A DNA stretch of 64,000 nt, from NCBI GenBank assembly GCA_900544275.1, contig UQUU01000005.1, forward strand, positions 142,039-206,038. The letters are read 5' to 3'. This document shows positions 24,203 to 33,591 of the stretch, in pieces (within the stretch, counting starts at the first letter, position 1; every line of letters starts with the position of its first letter). The notes below the pieces were generated by a model. The model was not told where the DNA came from, did no database searches, and saw nothing but the letters and a program-made list of their open reading frames with translations. The stretch comes from an uncultured Succiniclasticum sp. Its GTDB lineage: Bacteria; Bacillota; Negativicutes; Acidaminococcales; Acidaminococcaceae. Both the position numbers and the translations under genes were made by a program.

Positions 24203-25687
24203 ATGACGATGAAAAAAAGGAGCAAAGGCACTGCGGTATTAAGCGCTGTATTCACATTTTTGCTGATTCCTTCCGTGTTCGCCGCGGAAGCGATGCCCAT
24301 TGATTTGCAGACAGCGATTGATAAGGCTTTTGCCAGTCATGCAGATATAAAAAAGGCGGAGTATGCCACGGATGCGGCGCGGGCAAATTATAACGCGGCC
24401 AGGGAAAGCTACGGACCGGCCGTAACCTTTTCCCACAGTTCCGCCCGCGGCGGGTACTGGGACGAGGTGGTACCCGGTCCCAATCCCAAACAAATCGGTA
24501 ACAGCTATAGCAATGGGTTGAACCTGACAGTACCCATTTATAACGGCACCTTGAATGCCACGGAAAAAAAGGCTAAAGTGGGGTATCAGAGCAGCGTACT
24601 GGGCGAAGAACTGGCTTTTATTAAATTAAAACAGACTACGACGGATGCCTATTATGCCTTACTTGCGGCGAAAGACGCACAGCAGGTCAGCGAGCAGTCT
24701 GTCAAAGCCCTGGAAGACCATCTGAAAAATGTGCAGGCCCAGTATGACGTAGGTGTGGTGGCCAAAGTGGATCTGCTGCGCAGTGAAGTGGAACTGACTT
24801 CTGCCCGGCAATCTCTGATCAAAGCGGAAAATGCGTATAAGATCGCCGAGGCGAATCTGGATAATATTATGGGGATCCCGCAGGATACCCTGTTGGACCC
24901 GAAAGAGGCGTTGAATTATACGGCATATGACGCCACGTTGCCGGCTTGTATCGACCGGGCCCTGGAACATCGTTTGGATCTGCAGCAGAGCCGTTTGCAG
25001 GTGAAGGCGGCGGAGGCGGCGCTGAACAGCGCCAAGGCAGGCTGGCAGCCGTCTGTTACCGGTGTGGCCTCCAACAGCTGGAGCGGCAGCCAATGGCCGG
25101 GCAACGACAACGAAAAGTGGGGCGTCGGCGTCAAGGTCAGCATGGATGTGTTTGACAGCGGCGTGACCAAATCCAAAGTGGCAGCGGCCAAAGCCGATCT
25201 GATGCAGGCGAAAGAGTCGTACCGGCAGGATACGGATCATGTGCGGCTGGATGTGCGCAACAGCTACTATAATCTGCGGGAAGCGGAAAAGCGTATTTCT
25301 ACGACTCAGGTCGCTGTGTCTAAGGCAGAAGAAGATTACCATATTGCGCAGGTGCGTTATGAAGCCGGCGTAGGTACGAATACGGATGTGTTGGACGCTC
25401 AGGTGGCATTGCGGGAAGCAAGGAACAATTTTAATACGGCTTTGTATGATTATAATAGGTCCAAGAGCGCATTGCAGACGGCCACCGGCGTAGAGGCGCG
25501 TCCTTCCGATTACAGGTGGCTGAGCTATGGCGATCGGTATGATGCGACAAAGGTATCTTATCAGTCTGCCCGGGAGGCGACACAGGGCGATAAGGCGATC
25601 GCCGAACGGGTGCGGGAACTGGAAAAAGCCCGGACAGCCCGCCAGAAAGTGACCCGGGAACTGACTAAAGATAACGCTAAACAGTAG
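24203..25687 (+). CDS. TolC-family outer-membrane efflux protein
   Basis: A 494-residue protein with a signal peptide (~1-28, ending VFAAEA) and two OEP repeats, each a pair of long coiled helices with short beta segments (roughly 35-235 and 245-440). Typical blocks are DLQTAIDKAFASHADIKKAE and YEAGVGTNTDVLDAQVALREARNNF. It would form a trimeric channel through the outer membrane for drug or protein export. Promoter and ribosome-binding site (GGAGG at 24191-24195) are good, and a terminator follows, so it is a single-gene unit. Its pump partner is not adjacent. Confidence 0.92.
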   Translation: MTMKKRSKGTAVLSAVFTFLLIPSVFAAEAMPIDLQTAIDKAFASHADIKKAEYATDAARANYNAARESYGPAVTFSHSSARGGYWDEVVPGPNPKQIGNSYSNGLNLTVPIYNGTLNATEKKAKVGYQSSVLGEELAFIKLKQTTTDAYYALLAAKDAQQVSEQSVKALEDHLKNVQAQYDVGVVAKVDLLRSEVELTSARQSLIKAENAYKIAEANLDNIMGIPQDTLLDPKEALNYTAYDATLPACIDRALEHRLDLQQSRLQVKAAEAALNSAKAGWQPSVTGVASNSWSGSQWPGNDNEKWGVGVKVSMDVFDSGVTKSKVAAAKADLMQAKESYRQDTDHVRLDVRNSYYNLREAEKRISTTQVAVSKAEEDYHIAQVRYEAGVGTNTDVLDAQVALREARNNFNTALYDYNRSKSALQTATGVEARPSDYRWLSYGDRYDATKVSYQSAREATQGDKAIAERVRELEKARTARQKVTRELTKDNAKQ

Positions 25688-25811
25688 AACCATTGCTGAA
25701 CGACAGGTAAATCTATCGGTACAGGCCCGTTTAAAGGCAGCGATGAGCAGTAAAACGATCGCTAAATGCCTTCAAACAGCTCCTAAGCTCCAAAAAATTC
25801 ACATATTTACT

Positions 25812-25840
25812 AAAAGGCTCTGCTAAGCAGAGCCTTTTTT
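25812..25840 (+). terminator. Rho-independent terminator after the TolC-family gene
   Basis: AAGGCTCTGC paired with GCAGAGCCTT around a TAA loop, followed by six T. Confidence 0.9.
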
Positions 25841-25841
25841 G

Positions 25842-25850
25842 TGCTATAAT
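25842..25850 (+). promoter_or_regulatory. Possible extended -10 promoter for tamB
   Basis: TGC-TATAAT: a perfect -10 with the TG extension, directly after the terminator and about 100 bases before tamB. No good -35 is seen. Confidence 0.4.
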
Positions 25851-25951
25851 TATCGTGGAAAATTATTTTTATTGGCACTGTTTCTTTATTGTATTTACAT
25901 TGAAGTACGAACAGATAATTTATTTTCTAAAACAATTCCGGGAGTATAGAT

Positions 25952-28900
25952 ATGAGTCTGCTTATGAAATGGGTGATTGGCGCAGCAGTGGCTTTGTCTG
26001 CGCTTTTTGCAGTGTTGACCCAATTGGTATTGCCGCAGGCCGTCAAGCAGATCATTCCTTCTTTGGAAAAAACGGCGGCAGAGTACATAAACGGCTCGGT
26101 TACGGTGGGGGATGCTCTGTGGCCCGGCAGCAATGTTATTGTGTTAAAAGATGTGAAGCTGAAGAACCGGGAAGCGCAGACGATTGCAGAATTGCCTGAA
26201 ACGAGGCTCACCCTGAACCCGCTCCAGGCAGCTACAGATCTGGGTAAAGCAGTAACCGATATCGTGCTGGAAAACCCGGTGGTGTATCTGCGGGAAAATA
26301 AAGAGGCCCACTGGAATTTTGAAAACCTGATGAAACCTTCTCAGTCGGATACTGCTGCGTTCTACGGAAAAATCAAGGTGCAGGACGGGCAGGTCAACGT
26401 AGAGTTTCCGGAAGGTAAATGGCAATACTCTGTCAACGGCACATTGGACGGCTTATATAATCCTGATTTTGATTTGGATTTTCAGGTAGATGCGGCGGGA
26501 ATGGAAACCGCAAAAGTAACCGGACGATTGACGACAAAAGGAACCGGCCGGGTCAATATCCAATGTTCCGGGGTGGACCTGAAGCCCTATGCGCCGCTGG
26601 CTCTGCGTTACGGGAAGGTAAAAGAAGCGGCCGGCCGGGTCGTTGCCATTGACGCACAATGGCGCAGCAATGGGGAGGATTCGCTTTTGGAAGGTCGCTG
26701 TGAGCTCCAGGAAGTACAGGGTTCCTATACCGTGGGCAGCGAACCCTTGCATTTTCGCATCACGGGACCGGTTTCTGCGGTAGACCATATCGTAACCGCT
26801 GAGAACCTTATGGTTGCGTTGGATGAGCAGGTCGCCTATGTTTCTGCGAAGGCGGATATCAGCGATTTAGAAAATCCTAAAGGACATGCGGAATTTACTT
26901 CCGACCAACTGACCTATGGGGGGGAGACCGTGCGCAACATAAAGGCAGAAGCGGTGCTGGAAAATCATCTGGCCGCCGTCAATCATTTTGCTGCTGACTA
27001 TGGCGGAGGGACCATCACAGGAAGGTTGTTTTACGATTTAAAGAAAGGACAGATCACCGGTCAGGGGGATCTGCGTAATGTGACCCTTGCCGGTGAAAAA
27101 ACGGCACAGGAAACGGTACTGGTGAATGCGGCGCTGGCCGGCGACGGCACCTATGACAGGGAAAAGGGAACCCTGAAAGTGAATATCGCATCGGATGCCA
27201 TGAATCTGCAGTGGCGGGATCTGGTGCTGAACGTATTGGATTTTGATACTGACGTAACGGAAAAAGGCGCGGAAATTCGTAACTTTTCCGCTTTCAGTGG
27301 CAGCGGCGCAATGCAGGCCACCGGTAAAATAAGCTACGACGGAGCCTATGATCTTCGGGGACGGATGGGCGATATGCCGTTGGCTCCGATTCTGGCAGCC
27401 TTTGGTGAAACGGGCAGTGGCCTTCTTTCTTCTGATTTTCATATTTATGGGCAGGGAGACCGGCTCAATTTTGCAGGGCAGACCGGTCTGCGCCAGGCGG
27501 TTTACAGGGATCTTGTTATCAAAGAAGGGCATGGCAGCTTGGAAGTTCATGACGGCGTCGCGCAAATTAGCGAATATATGTTGACCCTGAATCAGGGCCG
27601 GCATGTGGCGAATGGGACCATTGACCTGCGGGGCGAAGAGCCGGTGGCCGATCTTACGGTACATACGGAAAATGTGCGCATCGAACCCTTGTTGTCGCTC
27701 TTGCCGCCGGAACAGCGGATCCGGGTGACCGGAAACTTGACGAATACCCTGACGATCAGGGGAGCTATGTCTCGGCCTTTGGTGACCGGTGACCTGCATA
27801 TGTTCGACGGCAGTGTAGACGGCTACCTTGTGGAAGACATCCGCGGCCGATACCGTTACCAAAATGAAATCCTAACTTTGGACGATGTGGTGCTTAAAGC
27901 GGTTTCCACCACAGTTAAATTAAATGGGCAGATGGACGCGGACGGCCGTCTGGATGTGAATGCGTCTGCTACGGATGTGGATCTGAGCCGTCTGCCTTTG
28001 CGGGAAGAAGATCTGGCTCTGACAGGCTATGCTTCATTCTCTGGCCGCTTACGCGGTACGAAAGAACAGCCCCTGTTTGACGGAACGGTACACAGCGACC
28101 TGTTTACACTCAATGGAGTAGAAGTGACGCAGCTGCAAGGTACGCTGCAAAGCAACGGCAAAGATATCAATGTTCTGAAAGGCGGTTTCCGCCAGAACGG
28201 TACCGATAACGTGCAGTCTGACTATAATCTGAATCTGTCCCTGAATATGCCTGCGCGGGATCTGCGGGGTACGGTAAATGTGTGCCATGGGGATCTGAAG
28301 AATATCCTGAAAATGGTCCGGCGGGATTATCCTGTCAGTGGCATTGCGGATGGTACGGTCACCTTTAACGGAGCGCGCCGGGACACGCTGTTGCAGGGGA
28401 AACTATCCAATCTTGCGATTCATGATGTAAAATATGACAGCCTGGTTATGCAGGCGCGATTTAATCGAGGCCTTCTGACCCTGGATGAAGCACGGCTTTT
28501 AGAGCATGAAATAACGCCGGACAAAGGTTTTATTGCAGCCGGCGGCCAGATTGATTTGGAGAAACGAACCCTGCATCTGGAGGCGGGCGCGATCGAAGCG
28601 GATCCGGCTGTGCTCACCGCCTTTATGAAAAATCCGGTGGAATTGAAAGGCCGTATGAACATTGCGCTGCAGCTGGAAGGCAGTCTGGATAATCCCTCCG
28701 GCAACGGTTCACTGGAAATTCTGGGAGGGAGTCTGGAAGGCGGTGCCTTTGACAGAGCCATCGCCATGTTGACCTTAAAAAACGATCATATCAACCTGGA
28801 ACAGATGTTGGTGGAAGAAGGGGTCTATAAGCTGACCGCGGCCGGTAATATTCCGCTGGACCTGTTCCGCAGTACGGAACAGCGCCATAACCCGAGGGCG

Positions 28901-30205
28901 CAGATGAACATTGACGTAGATTTTAATGAAGCGGACCTGGCGGCTTTGACTGCGTTCAAAGAGGTGGAATGGGGCATAGGTAAGACAGAAGGCAAGGTGA
29001 AAATCGCCGGAACGCTGGAAACGCCTCACTTATATGGCAATCTGGGGATTAAAGACGGCACGGTAAAATTCAGGGATATCTATACGCCGGTGGATAAAAT
29101 TAACGCGAATATCGTTTTTGCCGGCCAAAAAATCGATATAAACCGTGTTTCCGCCGTTCTGGGCAGAGGAACGGTCGAAGGCAGCGGAACCTACGATCTC
29201 ATGGCTACGGACGCCAATGCTTACCGTCTGGAAGCAAAAGCCAATAATGCGGAGATTGATTCGTCTTACTTCAAAGGACGGATCAACGGGACGTTTAGTG
29301 CTGCGCCGGAATATTTCCGCAGTCGCTCCCGCAAACAAGCAGGGTGGCGACCTAAAGTCACCGCAGATATCCGTTTGGACGACGTGCTGATCAATATGCC
29401 GACGATTCCTCAAATGTCCGGCGGCGACAGCAATCTGGGACTTGATGTGACGCTTGCGCTGGGACCGAAAATTCGCTTATACAATAAGTACTTATATGAT
29501 TTATGGCTGAAGGGCGGTCTTAAGATTACCGGAAGCACGGTGTTCCCCCGCATTGAAGGGAGCATTGAATCGGAAAAAGGAACGGTTACCTATCTGAGGA
29601 CACGATTTAAACTGGATAAGGGTTCCTTGAACTGGATCGAGCCGGGTACCTTCTTGCCTAATTTAAGAGTGAATGCCCATACCCGGTTCAGCCGCTACCG
29701 TGTGTTTATGGAACTGACCGGCCCGTTGAGCGGAGATAATCTGAATCTGGTATTACGCTCTGACCCGCCTTTGCCGCAAAATACCCTGGTTCGCATGCTG
29801 ACCTTACAGCGTCTGTCCGCAGGCAGTGATGATGTGACGAATGAAGATCTGCATAATTTGTTGATTGCCGGTCTGGAAACCGGTCTTTTGGGCGACGTGG
29901 AATATATGGTCAAAAAAGTGCTGGGCATCGATGATTTCCGCGTTTACGTGGGGCGGGTTGAAAATGGTCTGGATTTCGATAATCGCATGATCAGAGAATT
30001 GACAAAAGAAGAAAAATCACAATATAACTTCCTTGTAGGGAAAAATCTGACAGAGCGGTGGAAGATAGGTTATACGGCAAGTTTCAACGGATTGTACAGT
30101 AATATATTTACGCAGTATCAGGTGTCCGATCGTGTGAATCTGACCCTTTCGCGTGACGAGAACCATAATCATCGTTACAGTGTGGAATACCGTATTACAT
30201 TCTGA
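25952..30205 (+). CDS. tamB: TamB-type translocation and assembly module protein (DUF490)
   Basis: Very long (1417 residues) protein with one N-terminal membrane helix (~5-27) and then an AsmA-like start (SVTVGDALWPGSNVIVLKDV) followed by many repeated short beta strands of the bridge-like beta-groove type. The C-terminal 300 or so residues match the TamB domain, ending in VSDRVNLTLSRDEN...YSVEYRITF. TamB-like proteins span the periplasm and carry phospholipid and/or assist outer-membrane protein insertion. No TamA is adjacent; bamA three genes on may be its partner, as proposed for other diderm lineages. Confidence 0.92.
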   Translation: MSLLMKWVIGAAVALSALFAVLTQLVLPQAVKQIIPSLEKTAAEYINGSVTVGDALWPGSNVIVLKDVKLKNREAQTIAELPETRLTLNPLQAATDLGKAVTDIVLENPVVYLRENKEAHWNFENLMKPSQSDTAAFYGKIKVQDGQVNVEFPEGKWQYSVNGTLDGLYNPDFDLDFQVDAAGMETAKVTGRLTTKGTGRVNIQCSGVDLKPYAPLALRYGKVKEAAGRVVAIDAQWRSNGEDSLLEGRCELQEVQGSYTVGSEPLHFRITGPVSAVDHIVTAENLMVALDEQVAYVSAKADISDLENPKGHAEFTSDQLTYGGETVRNIKAEAVLENHLAAVNHFAADYGGGTITGRLFYDLKKGQITGQGDLRNVTLAGEKTAQETVLVNAALAGDGTYDREKGTLKVNIASDAMNLQWRDLVLNVLDFDTDVTEKGAEIRNFSAFSGSGAMQATGKISYDGAYDLRGRMGDMPLAPILAAFGETGSGLLSSDFHIYGQGDRLNFAGQTGLRQAVYRDLVIKEGHGSLEVHDGVAQISEYMLTLNQGRHVANGTIDLRGEEPVADLTVHTENVRIEPLLSLLPPEQRIRVTGNLTNTLTIRGAMSRPLVTGDLHMFDGSVDGYLVEDIRGRYRYQNEILTLDDVVLKAVSTTVKLNGQMDADGRLDVNASATDVDLSRLPLREEDLALTGYASFSGRLRGTKEQPLFDGTVHSDLFTLNGVEVTQLQGTLQSNGKDINVLKGGFRQNGTDNVQSDYNLNLSLNMPARDLRGTVNVCHGDLKNILKMVRRDYPVSGIADGTVTFNGARRDTLLQGKLSNLAIHDVKYDSLVMQARFNRGLLTLDEARLLEHEITPDKGFIAAGGQIDLEKRTLHLEAGAIEADPAVLTAFMKNPVELKGRMNIALQLEGSLDNPSGNGSLEILGGSLEGGAFDRAIAMLTLKNDHINLEQMLVEEGVYKLTAAGNIPLDLFRSTEQRHNPRAQMNIDVDFNEADLAALTAFKEVEWGIGKTEGKVKIAGTLETPHLYGNLGIKDGTVKFRDIYTPVDKINANIVFAGQKIDINRVSAVLGRGTVEGSGTYDLMATDANAYRLEAKANNAEIDSSYFKGRINGTFSAAPEYFRSRSRKQAGWRPKVTADIRLDDVLINMPTIPQMSGGDSNLGLDVTLALGPKIRLYNKYLYDLWLKGGLKITGSTVFPRIEGSIESEKGTVTYLRTRFKLDKGSLNWIEPGTFLPNLRVNAHTRFSRYRVFMELTGPLSGDNLNLVLRSDPPLPQNTLVRMLTLQRLSAGSDDVTNEDLHNLLIAGLETGLLGDVEYMVKKVLGIDDFRVYVGRVENGLDFDNRMIRELTKEEKSQYNFLVGKNLTERWKIGYTASFNGLYSNIFTQYQVSDRVNLTLSRDENHNHRYSVEYRITF

Positions 30206-30218
30206 CAGGGGGAGAAAA

Positions 30219-30851
30219 ATGCTGCAGGGCTATTTGGCAGAATTACAAAAAATTAAGCTTCTTTCCCGGGAAGAAGAAAAACTTTTGTGGGAAAAGGAAG
30301 CGGCAGGCGATGAAACGGCTCACCAAAAACTGATTTCCGCATATCAGCCCCTGGTTTTCAAAATTGCCATGGGGTTTCACATGGCAGAAGAGATAACGAT
30401 GGAGTTGATCCAGGAAGGTACCGTAGGCTTACTGGAAGCCGCAGAATCCTACGATTACACAAAAGGGGTCGCGTTCAGTCTTTTTGCCATGCACCGGATC
30501 CGGGGGAGCATGTGTGATTTTCTGGCACGGGAATATGCGCAGACGGCAATTTCTCTGGATAAAGAGGCCTATGACGGATATTGCCTGGCAGACAGGATGC
30601 CCAGTTTGTTTCCGGAACCGGAAGAAGTTGCGGAACGTCATGCGGTGGCTGAGCGGGTCACACAGGCGGTAGAGCGTCTCCCGTATAAGGAACAAAAGGT
30701 GTTGCGGGGAATCTTTCTGGAAAATAAAACACCGGCGGATTTAGCAGCGGATATTAATGTGACCGCAGGGCATGTATACCGTCTGGAAAAACAGGGAGTA
30801 AAACGAATCCGCGGCATGCTGTCTCGTTTTATTAACGAACTGAAAAAATAA
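30219..30851 (+). CDS. RNA polymerase sigma factor, sigma-70 family
   Basis: The 210-residue product has region 2 near residues 45-100 with ELIQEGTVGLLEAAESYDYTKG and the -10 recognition part FSLFAMHRIRGSMCDFL, then a region 4 helix-turn-helix at ~150-200 (LPYKEQKVLRGIFLENKTPADLAADINVTAGHVYRLEKQG). Region 3 is short. It resembles sigma-28/sporulation-type sigmas more than ECF ones. The ATG at 30219 lies just after GGGGGAGA; an earlier in-frame ATG would overlap tamB. It sits 14 bases after tamB, inside the outer-membrane cluster. Its regulon is unknown. Confidence 0.88.
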   Translation: MLQGYLAELQKIKLLSREEEKLLWEKEAAGDETAHQKLISAYQPLVFKIAMGFHMAEEITMELIQEGTVGLLEAAESYDYTKGVAFSLFAMHRIRGSMCDFLAREYAQTAISLDKEAYDGYCLADRMPSLFPEPEEVAERHAVAERVTQAVERLPYKEQKVLRGIFLENKTPADLAADINVTAGHVYRLEKQGVKRIRGMLSRFINELKK

Positions 30852-30959
30852 TAAAACAGCAAAAAAACAAGAAAAACAGACCATTTTAACTGAAAAACAG
30901 AGAAAATGACGGAAAACCTACGTAAAATTGTTACTTTATGTGAAATTTTTTAAGATAAT

Positions 30960-30988
30960 TTGCCAAGCTAAATAAGATTATATATAAT
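30960..30988 (+). promoter_or_regulatory. Probable promoter before the membrane protein-bamA genes
   Basis: TTGCCA (30960-30965), 17-base spacer, perfect TATAAT (30983-30988); same -35 and spacing as the promoter at 18908-18936. Confidence 0.7.
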
Positions 30989-31017
30989 CATAAGTAAGTT
31001 TATCTGAGGTGGACCTT

Positions 31018-31560
31018 ATGCTACAAGGTAAATCAGTTTTCAGCCGGATCCGCAATGCCCGTAATAGTTTAGACAATGCGGAACGCAGTTTCAGCAGTCA
31101 TCAGGAAATACGCGGTGAGCTGGATCTCATGCTGGCGGAAGCAGAACTGCAGAATTTAAGGCAGAAACGGGGAGGCAGGATCGGCTGGACCCGGCATACC
31201 TTTGCTGCCTGTGCGGCCGTGTTGTTGTTGGCTGCGGGCGGATTAGGCTGGTGGTGGGCTTCTGCGTATGGCGAACATACCTCGCAGGCGGCCTCATCTG
31301 CACCCGGCCCGGTGGCTGTTTCTGAGAAAAAAGAATCCGTGCAGACCGCCGAAACCATAAAAACCAATGGGGTTCAGGTGAAAGCAAATGTTGCGCCTGA
31401 AGCGGCCTTATCCGGGGTGCCGGCTCCCCCTGCGGAGGAAACTGCCCGGCCCGCTCCTCATGCTGTTGTTCCGGATGCGTCCATGCCAATACAGGTTTCC
31501 GCAGGGCAGCTGCGCCAGTTGATCCGTTCCGGGAAACAGGAACTGAGCAGTATCAGGTAA
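31018..31560 (+). CDS. Uncharacterised single-pass membrane protein, 180 aa
   Basis: An N-terminal charged cytoplasmic part (~1-58), one membrane helix (~59-80, ending GGLGWWWA) and an Ala/Pro/Ser/Glu-rich outer part with low complexity, closing with a short helix (AGQLRQLIRSGKQEL). No family recognised. The topology (cytoplasmic head, one helix, extracytoplasmic tail) and position right after a sigma factor resemble anti-sigma proteins, but there is no zinc motif and this stays a guess. The ATG at 31018 follows GAGGTGG; a GTG at 31009 would lie inside that site. Confidence 0.7.
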   Translation: MLQGKSVFSRIRNARNSLDNAERSFSSHQEIRGELDLMLAEAELQNLRQKRGGRIGWTRHTFAACAAVLLLAAGGLGWWWASAYGEHTSQAASSAPGPVAVSEKKESVQTAETIKTNGVQVKANVAPEAALSGVPAPPAEETARPAPHAVVPDASMPIQVSAGQLRQLIRSGKQELSSIR

Positions 31561-31618
31561 TTGGCTATGTTATGAAATTGAGATAAAACCAACTGAAGTA
31601 GGGAGGATTAGTTACATT

Positions 31619-33586
31619 ATGAAACATGCGTTAAGCAAACGAGTCGCCTTGGGCCTGATGACTGCAATGATCGTAGCTTCACCGGTTTTTGCCGAAACAA
31701 CTCCGTCGATGTCCCAGCCGGTTGATACCAAAGGCCGTCCCCAAAGCACGCAAAGCCAGGATAAGGATATAAAAGTGCCGCAGGATGCAACCGCTGCCGA
31801 GGCGCCCCATTCACAGCCGAACCTTCTTGCGCCGCCGTCGTCCGGCGAGGAAACGATGGAAAATAAAGCCGGCGAAACGGCTCAAAGCAACCCTGAGATT
31901 GCTCCTTACCTGAATAAAACGGTAACGAAAATCAGCATTGAAGGAAATAAAGAGATTCCTGCTGAGGAAATACAAAAAGCTGTGATCAGCAAACCCGGTC
32001 TGCCCTTGACGGAAGAGTCACTGGCAAAGGATTTGCAGTCGATTTATGCGATGGGCTGGTTTTATGATCTGCGACCCTCTTTTACGACTGTACCTGAAGG
32101 CGTCCAGGTTACCTATCATGTAATGGAAAACCCCAAATTTACCAGGCTGGAAGTGGAAGGAAATACCAGGATCTCCACGGAAAAGATTCGGGAAATGGTG
32201 AATTTGCCGGAAGGGCAGATGGTAAACATCCGGGAGGCGACGGCCAAACTCCAGCAGGTTGAGGCGGAATACAAAAAAGGAGGCTACATCCTGGCGCGTA
32301 TCACCGATGTTAAATTGCTGCCGGATGGAACCCTGGGAGTCTTGATCAACGAAGGGATCGTAGAAGACTTTAAAGTTAAAGGCAACGTGAAAACCAAGGA
32401 TCGAGTGATCCTGCGGGAAATCCGCCTGAAAAAAGGCGAACCCTTTAACTCTACGCTGGCCCGTCGTTCCATGCAGCGCATTTATAATCTGGGTTTTTTT
32501 GAAGACGTAAACGTGCGCCTTAATCCGGGCAGCCAGCCTAACGCGGTAGAGATGGAAATCACCGTGGTGGAAATGAATACCGGTACCTTTGGCATTGGCG
32601 CCGGCTACAGTGATGCGGATGGCTTTATCGGTATGGTCACTTTGGGGGATAAAAACTTCCGCGGAACCGGTGACAGTATTTCGATACGCTGGGAATTTGG
32701 CGGCGCGGACAATCGCAACTATGAATTCAGTTATACCAAACCCTGGCTGGATAAAAAAGAGACCTCCGGAACCCTGTCGATTTACCGCATTACCAATGAG
32801 TATGCCGATTATGACAGGGATGCCAATGAAATTGCCCGTTACGATAAAAAACGCGTGGGTCAGGAACTGACTTTCGGACGCAAGCACGGGGAATTTGTCA
32901 GCAATTATCTGTCTCTAAAACATCGGGATGACAAATATGAAGGCAAAGTTGACGGATATGGTACGCAGTATTATGAAGATACTTATAATGAGGAAGCAAA
33001 AAAGCATCATTGGCCTGCTACTGCCGCAGAACGCCGCGCCGAAAACTTCGGCACAACAAACAGCTTAGCCTTCTCCCGTGTCTACGATTCCCGGGATAAT
33101 ATTTACGATCCCCATGCCGGAAAACGCAATTCGTATACCTTTGAGTGGGGCGGTTTCGGCGGCGATTTTAAATTTGAAAAACTCAGCGTCAATTACCGTT
33201 ACTATCTGCCGCAGGGGCCTAACGTAATCGCCTTTGACCTGGGCGCCGGTTATGCCTGGGGCAACATGCCGCTGTCCCAGCGCTTTGCGATGGGCGGTTC
33301 AGAGAATCTGCGCGGCTACAAAGACGACCAGTATAGAGGCAACAGCATGCTGCGCGCTACGGTAGAGTATCGTCTTCCTATCGTTAAGAAGGTGCAGGGC
33401 GTTGTGTTTGTGGATTCCGGTTATGCCTGGGATAAACGGGACGAAAAACGCTTTGACCTGGGGTTGATCAAAGTCGGTTACGGCGTGGGCCTGCGGGTTA
33501 ATTCACCCTTAGGGCCGATCAAGCTGGATTATGGTATCGGGGAAAACGATAAGCGGTTCCATTTCAGCTTTGGCGGTCAGTTCTGA
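31619..33586 (+). CDS. bamA: Outer-membrane protein assembly factor BamA (Omp85)
   Basis: A 655-residue Omp85 protein. A signal peptide (1-25) and a Pro/Ser/Gln-rich linker (~26-100) come first, then three POTRA domains (~103-178, 179-250, 251-325) and a 16-strand barrel domain. Barrel hallmarks are the GIGAGYSDADG start, the RGY/LRGYKDDQ lid motif near residue 560, and the closing IKLDYGIGENDKRFHFSFGGQF with terminal Phe. It folds beta-barrel proteins into the outer membrane. Three POTRA domains rather than five are usual outside Proteobacteria. Together with tamB and the Skp-like genes it forms an assembly module. Confidence 0.95.
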   Translation: MKHALSKRVALGLMTAMIVASPVFAETTPSMSQPVDTKGRPQSTQSQDKDIKVPQDATAAEAPHSQPNLLAPPSSGEETMENKAGETAQSNPEIAPYLNKTVTKISIEGNKEIPAEEIQKAVISKPGLPLTEESLAKDLQSIYAMGWFYDLRPSFTTVPEGVQVTYHVMENPKFTRLEVEGNTRISTEKIREMVNLPEGQMVNIREATAKLQQVEAEYKKGGYILARITDVKLLPDGTLGVLINEGIVEDFKVKGNVKTKDRVILREIRLKKGEPFNSTLARRSMQRIYNLGFFEDVNVRLNPGSQPNAVEMEITVVEMNTGTFGIGAGYSDADGFIGMVTLGDKNFRGTGDSISIRWEFGGADNRNYEFSYTKPWLDKKETSGTLSIYRITNEYADYDRDANEIARYDKKRVGQELTFGRKHGEFVSNYLSLKHRDDKYEGKVDGYGTQYYEDTYNEEAKKHHWPATAAERRAENFGTTNSLAFSRVYDSRDNIYDPHAGKRNSYTFEWGGFGGDFKFEKLSVNYRYYLPQGPNVIAFDLGAGYAWGNMPLSQRFAMGGSENLRGYKDDQYRGNSMLRATVEYRLPIVKKVQGVVFVDSGYAWDKRDEKRFDLGLIKVGYGVGLRVNSPLGPIKLDYGIGENDKRFHFSFGGQF

Positions 33587-33591
33587 TCAGT

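Noticed and set aside
24659..25693. Long open frame (344 codons) antisense to the TolC-family gene
   Set aside because: It mirrors the codon structure of a clear real gene, has no ribosome-binding site and looks like no known protein; the same holds for the long minus-strand frames at 32018-32887, 34213-35076 and 46036-46863.
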